Source: CAYSPT01 sp964432985 (GTDB lineage: Bacteria; Muiribacteriota; CAYSPT01). From it: a stretch of DNA of 26,968 bases. The stretch is taken from positions 1-26,968 of the forward strand of contig CAYSPT010000068.1 in NCBI GenBank assembly GCA_964432985.1. Reading direction: 5' to 3'. Under the pieces are notes generated by a model. The model ran no database searches. It was not told the origin of the DNA and was given only the letters and a program-made list of their open reading frames with translations. The position numbers were made by a program, and so were the translations under genes. Shown in pieces: positions 8,181-15,333 of this stretch; position 1 is the first letter of the stretch, and every line of letters starts with the position of its first letter.

Positions 8181-8210
8181 TTGACATAATAAACACGCAG
8201 GACATAAGAT
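8181..8210 (+). promoter_or_regulatory. Sigma70-type promoter of pseudopilin locus A
   Basis: A consensus TTGACA (8181-8186) is followed after 18 bp by TAAGAT (8205-8210). The region around it is AT-rich. The expected transcription start near 8217 leaves a leader of about 32 nt containing AAGGTG (8233-8238), 10 nt before the ATG at 8249. Confidence 0.6.
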
Positions 8211-8248
8211 TAATATAGATTAATTGTATTTTAAGGTGTGAGCGTTCA

Positions 8249-10765
8249 ATGCTAACAGCGGCTTCACGGCAAAGAGGTATGGCAGTTCCGGTGGCCATGG
8301 TAATCGTTTTGTTTCTCTCGGTGCTGATAACCGCGGCGTTTATGCTTTCCAGAAGCCAGTTCAGCCACACCGGGCTGGCCAAAGACCGCCTGGTCTCCAC
8401 CTACGCTTCGGAAACCGGTTACAACATGGCCATGGCCAGGATCATCTCCCAGGGTTGGGACGATCTGTGGTACGGAGCACGGCACTGGGGTGAGATCCAG
8501 GGACAGATATCAGGCGGCGAGTATTATGTCCATCTGGAGGACGTCGAGAATCCACACGACGGCACACTGCAGTGTATCGACATCTATTCCAAAGGAACTA
8601 TCGGGAAAACGGCCTACCTGCACTACCAGCAGGTCGTCCTGATCCCTGCCCCGACTTTCGATAGAAGTGAGCCTTCCGAGGTCAAGGACGTGAAAGTGTT
8701 TAACCGGTTCAAGATCACGTCGGGCAATCTGGATACCCGGGTAAACAAAGTTGACCTGTCCTCATCTGAGCAGCGACAGAAAATCAAGCAGGTAGTGGCG
8801 GAGAACGTCGAGAGGATAATATCCAGTCACAACAACCAGGAAAATCAGCAGGATGAAGAACTCCAGGACGGGATTTCTACCCGCAGCAGCGAGGATATGG
8901 CCGAGGAAATCAAGGAACGGCTGAGCAGCGTGCCCGACGATGATTCGGCCCCCGACGAAGAGGACAAGGCGGAATACGTGGCCTCACGGGGACGAAAAAT
9001 GGCGGCCAGGGACAAGGTCAAACTGCAGGTAGGCGATAGGGGACCGGTGCTCTCAAACGAGGAGACCTCCCGGGTTTTGTTCGGGGAAAACCTGGACGGC
9101 AAAGGGATGATCAGGGGATCAACGGTGGCCGGCCAGAATCGCACTCAGCTCATAGAAAAGGCAAGCATCGCCCGGGTGTACCTGGACGCGTTCATCAACG
9201 GTGAAGCCGCCAACTACTCAGCCAGGGTCCAGGTGCACGTTCCCATTTACGTCAACTATGAGAACCAGTGGGGCCAACAGGTTACAGTGACACTCGACGA
9301 GTGGCTCAAAGGCCTGTCAAACTCACTGGATGTCGCTCCCGGTACCGTCGGTTCCGGCGACCCGGCGGACGCGGAACTGCGCGACAGCCTGGTTGACTCA
9401 TCCACCGAATTCGAGGTGGAAGGAAACTCCGACTGCTCCGTCATGGCGTACAGGATATCAGGGTACGAGCTGGGAGCTTCCCAAAACATCACTGCCAACA
9501 TCGGCCAAGTAGGGCAGCAACGTCTGGCGGACCCGTCCTGGGTGACCCAGTCAAACTCCTACCAGGCCCAGGTGGAGAACAACACGGTGTCCATACCCGC
9601 CCCCGCGTTGCGGGAAACGCAGGGGACCGTGGCCGAGGCCACGGACGTGGTCTTTACCGATGACTCCGGAAGCAGCGGCGGCAGCGGTGATACGGGTTCA
9701 TCCGGGGATTCCGGTTCGGGCGATACCGGCGGTACTACTTCCACGGGTACCATCGGCAGCGGCACCACCGACTATTCCGGCACGGGCTCTACGGGCGACA
9801 CCGGGTCCACCGGCGGGTCCGGCGGTGTCGATACCACCGCGGCTACCGGATCAACCGACGGTACGGATTCCACGGGGAGCACCGGCGGCGGATCAGTGGA
9901 TACCACCGCGGCTGATGGCGGTACGGACGCCACGGGAGGTACCGATACAACCGGCGGTACGGGAACCGACACCGGCACGATATCGGGACCATCCATTCAC
10001 CCCGGCAGACCGGAAGAAGATACTCCTGTTCATCCTATTGATCCCGGCGGCTCTGATGATCCCGGCGGCACGGCCACCACCGGTACAGGAACCACCGGGA
10101 CCACAGGAACTGCCACCGGTACCGGTACGATATCGGGACCGATAGGCGATCCGGGCGATCCCGGAGATCCCTCCATTCCGGGCGGTCTTGCCGACCCGGG
10201 CGATCCGGCGGATCCTGCGGATCCGGGCGATCCGGGTAATCCGGGGGACACCGGTGGTTCAGGACGTCCCGGCGGCGGGTCAGGCGAACCGGACGAACAC
10301 GACACTCCGGGGGGAGGAGGAAACGGTGGCGATCCCGATGGTCCCGGCTGCTTTGCGGCAGCCACACCCGTCTGGACACCCGGCGGTTTCAAGCCAATCG
10401 GCATGATCCGCCCCGGTGACAAAGTGTATTCCATGAATGAAGCAACCGGCCGTATCGAGGTGAGTGTGGTAACGAGCACTTTCTCCGTTACCCGACGAGG
10501 GCTGGTGCGGGTCACCGGTGGGGAAGACACCATGGTGTGCAGCCGTAATCATCGTTTTCACACGGAAAGCGGCCGGTGGATGAAGATAGAGAACGTCAAT
10601 GAGCAGGTGACCACCGCAACCGGAACACTGCGACTCCAGGTGAAGAGCCTCGACATAACCATGAAGGTGTACAATTTCGAAGTAGATAGAACACACACGT
10701 ATTTCGTGGGCGAGTCAAAGTTGCTGGTGCACAACGTCAAACCCGGTGACTATGAGGTCCAATAG
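8249..10765 (+). CDS. PilX-like pseudopilin with Gly/Thr-rich stalk and C-terminal Hint autoprocessing domain
   Basis: The protein has 838 residues. The N-terminus is a class III (prepilin-type) leader, RQRG (7-10) then MAVPV and a hydrophobic helix (to about 32) without Glu at +5, as in PilX/GspK. SETG...WDDLWY after the helix matches AETG...FEERWY of the PilX-like gene of locus B. A globular region follows (to about 465), then a low-complexity stalk (about 470-690) of Gly/Ser/Thr/Asp passing into GDP-rich collagen-like sequence. Residues 701-829 form a Hint domain: Cys701 after Gly, block B with His768 (SRNHRF), block F (VYNFEVDRTHTYFV) and terminal VHN (827-829), leaving only nine residues. 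The role is inferred: a surface pseudopilin that cleaves itself at Gly700-Cys701 and/or after Asn829. The ATG at 8249 follows AAGGTG. Confidence 0.82.
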   Translation: MLTAASRQRGMAVPVAMVIVLFLSVLITAAFMLSRSQFSHTGLAKDRLVSTYASETGYNMAMARIISQGWDDLWYGARHWGEIQGQISGGEYYVHLEDVENPHDGTLQCIDIYSKGTIGKTAYLHYQQVVLIPAPTFDRSEPSEVKDVKVFNRFKITSGNLDTRVNKVDLSSSEQRQKIKQVVAENVERIISSHNNQENQQDEELQDGISTRSSEDMAEEIKERLSSVPDDDSAPDEEDKAEYVASRGRKMAARDKVKLQVGDRGPVLSNEETSRVLFGENLDGKGMIRGSTVAGQNRTQLIEKASIARVYLDAFINGEAANYSARVQVHVPIYVNYENQWGQQVTVTLDEWLKGLSNSLDVAPGTVGSGDPADAELRDSLVDSSTEFEVEGNSDCSVMAYRISGYELGASQNITANIGQVGQQRLADPSWVTQSNSYQAQVENNTVSIPAPALRETQGTVAEATDVVFTDDSGSSGGSGDTGSSGDSGSGDTGGTTSTGTIGSGTTDYSGTGSTGDTGSTGGSGGVDTTAATGSTDGTDSTGSTGGGSVDTTAADGGTDATGGTDTTGGTGTDTGTISGPSIHPGRPEEDTPVHPIDPGGSDDPGGTATTGTGTTGTTGTATGTGTISGPIGDPGDPGDPSIPGGLADPGDPADPADPGDPGNPGDTGGSGRPGGGSGEPDEHDTPGGGGNGGDPDGPGCFAAATPVWTPGGFKPIGMIRPGDKVYSMNEATGRIEVSVVTSTFSVTRRGLVRVTGGEDTMVCSRNHRFHTESGRWMKIENVNEQVTTATGTLRLQVKSLDITMKVYNFEVDRTHTYFVGESKLLVHNVKPGDYEVQ
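9660..10320 (+). repeat. Low-complexity coding repeats (Gly/Ser/Thr, then GDP collagen-like)
   Basis: This stretch encodes degenerate repeats such as SGDTGSTGG, VDTTAA (twice), TISGP (twice), and a run of GDP triplets from about 10145 to 10245. The DNA is correspondingly repetitive. It forms the stalk between the pseudopilin part and the Hint domain of the same protein. Copy-number change by slippage is likely. Confidence 0.7.
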
Positions 10766-10838
10766 CGCTGGCGTCATATATCGGTTTTCGTCAGGCGGTA
10801 CGTACCGGGCAGAGCGCCGGACCAGGAGGAACGAACAA

Positions 10839-11519
10839 ATGTCCACACGGAAATATCGCGGGCTCACTAATCCGAGAGGATTTACTAATCCGCGAGGATT
10901 TACTAATCCGCGAGGATTCACGCTCCCCGAGATACTGGTGGCTATCGTCATCCTGGCGGTAGTGTCCGCCCCGATGTTCGTCCTGCTGCGGTCTTCCCAG
11001 AAAACGCTGCAAAAGGGTGAAACCAGCCTGCAGGCGATGTTCCTCGCCCAGTATATCCTGGAAAAGATCAAGAGTGACCTGGACGAAGAGCCGTCCCTGT
11101 TCGCGACCCTCGAAACGCACGTGGCGGAGTTCAATCGGTCGCTGGTCCAGAATCCGCCGGAATCGCTCATGGTGGAGTCCATCGTGGCCGGTGACGCGTC
11201 ATCCACCGCCGTGGCGGTATCCAATCCCGCTTACGTGATCACCTCGGGAGTCCCGCCGCTTCCCAGCAAATTCTTCATGTACTTCGAGGACACCAATGGT
11301 GACGGCGCCGTCGATGGTGCAGGAATAAATGAGACAGCTTATCCCAACCTGTACCATCTTCTATCCCGATATGTCTGTTCCGTCAACGTCGTCCCCCATC
11401 CTTCCGACCCCGATTTTCTCAAGGAGATAACCGTGCGCTTGAACTGGAAGGACAGGTACGGTACGACGCAGACTCTTATCCTTTCCCTGGTGGTGGGCAA
11501 CTATGCGCCTTCTCCGTAG
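10839..11519 (+). CDS. PilV-like pseudopilin with tandemly repeated prepilin cleavage motif
   Basis: The 226-residue protein is a minor pseudopilin of the type II secretion / type IV pilus kind. The functional processing site is RG/FTLPE: Gly26 then Phe27, with Glu31 at +5, followed by a hydrophobic helix (32-52). Upstream the leader repeats the motif: RGLTNP, RGFTNP, RGFTNP, RGFTLP (residues 7-30). The start is fixed by AGGAGG (10824-10829), 9 nt before the ATG at 10839. A longer in-frame start near 10746 has no ribosome site. The helix and following residues (AEILV...FxAQ pattern) match the PilV-like gene at 19565-20071. The stop overlaps the next gene by 17 bp, which suggests translational coupling. 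The assembly partner is inferred to be the PilX/PilW pair on either side. Confidence 0.85.
   Translation: MSTRKYRGLTNPRGFTNPRGFTNPRGFTLPEILVAIVILAVVSAPMFVLLRSSQKTLQKGETSLQAMFLAQYILEKIKSDLDEEPSLFATLETHVAEFNRSLVQNPPESLMVESIVAGDASSTAVAVSNPAYVITSGVPPLPSKFFMYFEDTNGDGAVDGAGINETAYPNLYHLLSRYVCSVNVVPHPSDPDFLKEITVRLNWKDRYGTTQTLILSLVVGNYAPSP
10866..10919 (+). repeat. 18-bp tandem repeat, three copies, encoding TNPRGF
   Basis: Units at 10866-10883, 10884-10901 and 10902-10919 read ACTAATCCGCGAGGATTT with one change in the first (GAGAGG) and one in the last (TTC). Each copy adds another RG/F prepilin-peptidase-like site to the leader of the PilV-like pseudopilin. Confidence 0.9.
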
Positions 11520-11991
11520 GAACAAGGGATTTACCTTTGTCGAGATGATCGTGGCGGCGGCCGTGCTGATAGTAATCATCGGATTTTTTTCCTATTTCTT
11601 TCTCGCCGGGCACCGCAGCTACGACCAGACCATCGAAGGCTCCGTCCTGCAGGAGGCTTCGCGAAAAGCCATCCTTTCCATGCTCGATGAGCTGCAGCAA
11701 AGCCGGGACATCATTTTTCCGGGGCTCAAGGACGGACGGCCCCTGACAGTTCCGGTAACTGTGTTGCGCAACAAGGACAACGAGCGGATAATGTATTTTA
11801 AGAAGGACAACAGCATCGTGCGCCACGCCATTGAAACGGACAGCTCGGAAACAATCGCCGACAACATCGATGACATAATCATCACCCGGCTGGGGGAGAA
11901 ACTCCTGGCCGTCAGGATCGTCATTTTTATTCCGGAAACGGACAAGAAGAGCCAGATAGTCACCAGTTTTTTCATCAAGAAGAAAATCTAA
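11503..11991 (+). CDS. PilW-like pseudopilin
   Basis: The 162-residue protein has a short basic leader (MRLLRRNKG) and a classical processing site KG/FTFVEM, with Gly9, Phe10 and Glu14 at +5, then a hydrophobic helix (15-35). The head region (about 85-162) has the PilW-like pattern of alternating strands, IMYFKKDNSIVR and later LLAVRIVIFIPE. It starts inside the end of the preceding gene (17-bp overlap), so it is probably translated by coupling. It completes the PilX/PilV/PilW-like trio of locus A and is expected to sit at the tip of a pseudopilus. Substrate or adhesive role cannot be told. Confidence 0.82.
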   Translation: MRLLRRNKGFTFVEMIVAAAVLIVIIGFFSYFFLAGHRSYDQTIEGSVLQEASRKAILSMLDELQQSRDIIFPGLKDGRPLTVPVTVLRNKDNERIMYFKKDNSIVRHAIETDSSETIADNIDDIIITRLGEKLLAVRIVIFIPETDKKSQIVTSFFIKKKI

Positions 11992-12017
11992 CATGAAATA
12001 AAGACAGGAGTTTGATC

Positions 12018-12761
12018 ATGAACAAAAGGTTTTGGATCATTATAGTCTGCGCACAGCTTCTGATATCGGCGGCATTATTGCTATCAGGTTCATTCTTACT
12101 GCAGGGATGCGGGAAAGCCGGGCACGGCCGGGACGGGCTGCGCCTGTCCGTCAACCGGGGTTCGGTCAAGGTGAAGATAACCGATTCGAACCGCTGGGAG
12201 ACGGTGTCCACCGGGGAGAAAATCACCCTGGGAACCATCATCAAGACAGAAGAAGGCGGCTCGGCCACCGTCACCCTGGAAGACAAACCACTGGTTCGAA
12301 TGGCACCTTCAACGGAAATTGAAGTTCAAGATCTGGATTTGAAGAGCGGGCAGGACCGCGACGGTCAGGATCGCATCAAGATCCATCTCAAGTCCGGCGA
12401 CACCTTATCCACCATTAAACGCTCGCAAACCAAGTATTACGTCATCACCCCCATAGCGGTCATGGGGGTGGTCGGGACCGGTTTCCGGGTGACGGTGGAT
12501 GAAAATACCGCCGCCACCAGGGTGGCCGTGTTCGACGGTAAGGTCTCCGTTGAAAAGGACGGGGAAACCGCCATGCTCGAAGCGCAGCAGGCCCTGGATA
12601 TAAAAGAGGGCAAACCGCTGGGAGAACCGTACGCGGTGCCTGTCATCAAGGAGACCTTCGATGGGGAGCCGGTCCTCAACCTGCTCAAAGAGATCACGGT
12701 GGAGCGCTCACATACATACGAAGCGCTGGAAGTCAAAACCGGAAAAGGCGGCGGTGAATAG
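12018..12761 (+). CDS. FecR-domain lipoprotein
   Basis: The 247-residue protein has an N-terminal signal ending in LLQGC with Cys31, a candidate lipobox (Gln at -2 is unusual). The body is a FecR-type beta domain: GSVKVK, then WETVSTGEKITLGTIIKT, ATVTLEDKPLVRMAPSTEI, then TPIAVMGVVGTGFRV and TRVAVFDGKVSV. FecR domains occur both in sigma-regulator proteins and in structural or periplasmic proteins. Here there is no cytoplasmic anti-sigma segment, so an envelope structural or sensing role is more likely. The ATG at 12018 lies 7 nt from AGGAG (12006-12010). It is last in locus A, 26 bp after the PilW-like gene. Its stop codon lies inside a duplicated 26-bp segment. Confidence 0.8.
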   Translation: MNKRFWIIIVCAQLLISAALLLSGSFLLQGCGKAGHGRDGLRLSVNRGSVKVKITDSNRWETVSTGEKITLGTIIKTEEGGSATVTLEDKPLVRMAPSTEIEVQDLDLKSGQDRDGQDRIKIHLKSGDTLSTIKRSQTKYYVITPIAVMGVVGTGFRVTVDENTAATRVAVFDGKVSVEKDGETAMLEAQQALDIKEGKPLGEPYAVPVIKETFDGEPVLNLLKEITVERSHTYEALEVKTGKGGGE

Positions 12762-12798
12762 CTTTCCGCCGTAGGCGGCGGTGAATAGCTTTCCGCCG
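12746..12798. repeat. 26-bp direct repeat (two copies) at the end of the FecR-domain gene
   Basis: The segment from 12746 to 12771 recurs exactly at 12773-12798, with one base between. Each copy reads AGGCGGCGGTGAATAGCTTT followed by CCGCCG. The first copy contains the stop codon of the FecR gene. Between the copies CCGCC-GTA-GGCGG can fold into a hairpin, so the repeat may act as a terminator or be a REP-like element. Confidence 0.75.
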
Positions 12799-12826
12799 GA
12801 AGGCAACCTTTACTCTGCGGCAAACT

Positions 12827-12843
12827 GTTGTAAAATTTACAAC
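12827..12843. promoter_or_regulatory. 17-bp perfect AT-rich dyad, copy 2
   Basis: GTTGTAAAATTTACAAC is a perfect inverted repeat around a central A. It differs by one base from the complement of the 6438-6454 sequence. It lies between the two convergent pseudopilin loci in a 250-bp gene-poor stretch, which also holds a 7-bp stem hairpin (CCCGCGG 12874-12880, CCGCGGG 12891-12897). Confidence 0.5.
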
Positions 12844-12996
12844 GTTTTCGACAATCAATACCATACCCTGACACCCGCGGCGGAGGTGATCCGCGGGGAT
12901 GAGGAACTGCGGAAGCTGGTTCGCACGGTGCTGTCACCGGTGGTGCGGGTGATCGAGCTGGGGGAATAACCTCCCGTTGGAAGCGTAGGGATATAG

Positions 12997-13033
12997 CTTT
13001 GCCCGGGCGGGCTAAGTCTGCCGCGAAGGCGGC
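12997..13033. terminator. Paired GC-rich hairpins between convergent loci
   Basis: CTTTGCCCGGGCGGGCTAAG (12997-13016) folds with a GCCCG/CGGGC stem, and GCCGC-GAAG-GCGGC (13020-13033) forms a second stem. The stop codon of the ankyrin/Sel1 gene (13012-13014) lies in the first. They could end transcription of the minus-strand operon or be REP-like elements. No U tract is evident. Confidence 0.4.
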
Positions 13034-14067
13034 GGATGGACGAATTGATTGTCGTCGGCCAACCGGTACCACCGGGACGCTTCACTGATATTTTTCTCGA
13101 CACCCAATCCTTTTTCGTACAGCATACCCAGGTTGTTCATGGCTTCCACGTTACCGCCGGCGGCAGCGGCTTCGAACCACCTGCGGGCCTCTTCATAGCT
13201 TTGCTCTCCACAACGCCCTTCCACCCACATGATACCCAGGTTGTTCATGGCGCCGGCATCCCCCTGGGCCGCAGCTTCCTCGAACAGCCGCCGGGCTTCC
13301 CGGTAGTCCTGCTCCACCCCCCAGCCTTCGTGATACATCATGCCCAGGTCGTTTTTGGCTTTCATGTCGCCGTCCAACGAATCGGCAATCTGGCGGCCCA
13401 GGCCTTCTTTGAAAAATAACGAGGGATTACTCAAGTAGATCTCCACCGCTTCTTGCAGAACCCGGTTGTTACCGGTTGAAACGCATGAGAACAGGTTGGC
13501 GAACACCTCGTTGTGGGCGTGGGGATTGGCGCCGTTTTTCAAAAGGACCATGATCACGTCGGCGTGGCCCTGCTCGGCAGCCATGATAAGCGGCGTGTTT
13601 TTCATGTAATCTTCGTAGATTTCCAGGTTAGCCCCGTGATCTATCAGGATTTCCACTACCCTCCGGTGCCCCGCGGCGGCCGCCAGGTGAAGCGGGGTGC
13701 GGTGAAAATCGTCGGTGCTGTTGACATCAGCGCCGTGTTCAAGGAGCAGGCGGACGATATGTTCCCTGCCCTTTTGGGCCGCATGATGCAGCCCGGTGCC
13801 GTTGTAATTCCCGCTTCGGGTATTGATATCGGCCCCGTACTCAAGGAGAAGATCCGTTATTTCGCAGGTGCTGAACTCGATGGCGGTGTGAAGAGGAGCC
13901 CGGCCTTCCTTGTCGGTGACATGGACCGATTCGGGCCGGGCGTGTAACAATTCCCCAATGAGCGCACTGTTGTGCCCTCTGATATACCGGTGAATCGAGG
14001 CGGTCCTGGGAGTTATTTTCCTGCTGTCATCATCCTTATCGCCAGTACCGAACATGCCGAATCCCAT
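13012..14067 (-). CDS. Ankyrin-repeat / Sel1-repeat protein
   Basis: The 351-residue protein has no signal peptide or membrane segment and is presumably a cytoplasmic scaffold. About four ankyrin repeats (54-185) show the PLHxAxxxG and VxxLLxxGADxN signatures, for example TPLHLAAAAGH and LLLEHGADVN. Three Sel1-like TPR repeats follow (about 236-337) with AMNNLG and YEKGLGV patterns. The last residues are encoded by a GC-rich hairpin, so the C-terminal tail may not be functional. The ATG at 14067 follows GGAG by 10 nt and is 4 nt after the stop of the upstream gene, so the two are likely coupled. A second Met (14055) is possible. The combination suggests protein-protein scaffolding. The partner is unknown. 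Confidence 0.88.
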   Translation of the reverse strand: MGFGMFGTGDKDDDSRKITPRTASIHRYIRGHNSALIGELLHARPESVHVTDKEGRAPLHTAIEFSTCEITDLLLEYGADINTRSGNYNGTGLHHAAQKGREHIVRLLLEHGADVNSTDDFHRTPLHLAAAAGHRRVVEILIDHGANLEIYEDYMKNTPLIMAAEQGHADVIMVLLKNGANPHAHNEVFANLFSCVSTGNNRVLQEAVEIYLSNPSLFFKEGLGRQIADSLDGDMKAKNDLGMMYHEGWGVEQDYREARRLFEEAAAQGDAGAMNNLGIMWVEGRCGEQSYEEARRWFEAAAAGGNVEAMNNLGMLYEKGLGVEKNISEASRWYRLADDNQFVHPPPSRQT

Positions 14068-14071
14068 AAGA

Positions 14072-15178
14072 TCAACGCTCCATGAAAGAAGGCGGGTTGA
14101 GTCCCCAGTGCCACAGGTAGGTGCCGATTACCGCCGCTCCCGTCCCGAAGATTATGGCCGGTGCGGAAGCGATGATCCCCAGACCGCCAAGGGTAAACGC
14201 TCCCACCGCCGCCATATTCAACACCGCACCGGTTTCACCGGCCAGGGTATCTTTATCCCTTGCCGATTCATCCGGTTTACCCAAAAAACGGGAGATGAAC
14301 CGGGGTGGTTCAAGTCCCCATTTCCACAGGTAGGTGCCCACCACTCCCAGCACACCGGCCAGGGCAATGACCGGGATTCCGCCTATCAGACCCAGGGCGG
14401 CGGCGGCGGTCAGCCCGATTCCGGCGATGCTCATACAGGCTCCTATTTCACTCAGCATTTCCATATCCTTGTTTTTCAGGCGGTCGAGGCTGTCCCGGAT
14501 GAAGCGGCCAGGATTTTTCAATCCCACCGTGCTGATCTGCTTCACCCCTTCTGGAGCACCGTCTCCCCACTTCCAGAAATAGACACCGGCGGCAGCCAGG
14601 GTGCCGCCAACGACCACCGCAGCCACTGGACTAATACATCCCAGCAGAGCGCACCCCAGAAGGCCCGTACCGGCGATATTCATTATAACACCGGCCTCGT
14701 AGAGGACGCTGGTATCGGAGATGACGCCAGTATTGTAACAATCAATTCTCCCACTGTGCTGCTCCTGATCCGGCTCACCCGCCGTACCGAAACGGGCTGT
14801 GAGTTCATCGAGCAGTGCCCGTTTTTCCCGGAGCCGACGCCCTGTCTGAAGGGCTGCCGGTGATGATGTCCCGCCGTGCTCCACGGCCCGGACAAAGCGG
14901 TCGTTCAACGCGGCTATCTCCGTCCGTAGCCTGGCTGCCCGGCGAGTGATGTTATCGTCATTTCCCGTGGACCGCATCCGTTGGCCGACGGCAGCATTGT
15001 CGACGTTTAGCGCCCGGTCGCCATGGCTGCCGGCGGATTCAGAGCTCCGGTTATACCTGGCAGTGTCGGAGGCCGGATTACTAACAGCGTACCCGGCCGC
15101 CACCGGGACCCGGGGCAGAACCGTCCCGGACAGAAGCCCGGCGATGAGCAGGATGGAGATAGTCTTTTTGATATTCAT
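14072..15178 (-). CDS. Exported coiled-coil / triple-repeat membrane protein, unknown family
   Basis: The 368-residue protein has a likely signal peptide (1 to about 29, LLIAGLLSGTVLP... AAGYA), a charged, partly helical region (about 70-140), then three copies of an approximately 50-residue module at 161-210, 244-293 and 315-364. Each copy starts E(A/I/T)Gxxxxxxxxx, has two Gly/Ala-rich hydrophobic segments and ends in a YLWKWG-like signature (VYFWKWG, TYLWKWGLEPP, TYLWHWGLNPP). The spacers between copies are charged and each copy could form a membrane hairpin. I do not recognise a family. GAGG lies 10 nt before the ATG at 15178. The gene is in locus B between the secreted protein and the ankyrin/Sel1 gene, so it may be an inner-membrane partner of that locus. 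Confidence 0.72.
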   Translation of the reverse strand: MNIKKTISILLIAGLLSGTVLPRVPVAAGYAVSNPASDTARYNRSSESAGSHGDRALNVDNAAVGQRMRSTGNDDNITRRAARLRTEIAALNDRFVRAVEHGGTSSPAALQTGRRLREKRALLDELTARFGTAGEPDQEQHSGRIDCYNTGVISDTSVLYEAGVIMNIAGTGLLGCALLGCISPVAAVVVGGTLAAAGVYFWKWGDGAPEGVKQISTVGLKNPGRFIRDSLDRLKNKDMEMLSEIGACMSIAGIGLTAAAALGLIGGIPVIALAGVLGVVGTYLWKWGLEPPRFISRFLGKPDESARDKDTLAGETGAVLNMAAVGAFTLGGLGIIASAPAIIFGTGAAVIGTYLWHWGLNPPSFMER

Positions 15179-15333
15179 GGGATCAACGCCTCGTTAACGA
15201 AAGGGATTTCAAGATTCCGCAGCGGGCTCCGTGGCAAGCGCTGCAGTGGGCTCCGCAGCGGGTTGAGAGTCCGGTTGCCGGGGCCGCCAGGATTAAACCA
15301 CCCGGCGGCGCCCGCCATTCCATCCTCTGGTTT

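Noticed and set aside
9660..10320. CRISPR-like or mobile repeats in the Gly/Thr-rich region
   Set aside because: The repeats are in-frame, degenerate and coding, without regular spacers. No CRISPR array, tRNA or transposase was seen anywhere in the window.
8249..10765. Polymorphic toxin with Hint processing domain
   Set aside because: In polymorphic toxins a toxin domain follows the Hint domain. Here only nine residues follow, and no immunity gene is adjacent.
10746..10838. Longer N-terminus of the PilV-like pseudopilin
   Set aside because: The ATG at 10839 has AGGAGG at 9 nt, and the extension has no ribosome site and would make an abnormal leader.
12781..12969. Open frame of 62 codons (GTG start) between the convergent loci
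   Set aside because: It starts inside the 26-bp duplication, runs through the 17-bp dyad and a hairpin, and resembles no protein I know. The end (about 30 residues) looks protein-like, so a gene remnant is possible but not supportable.
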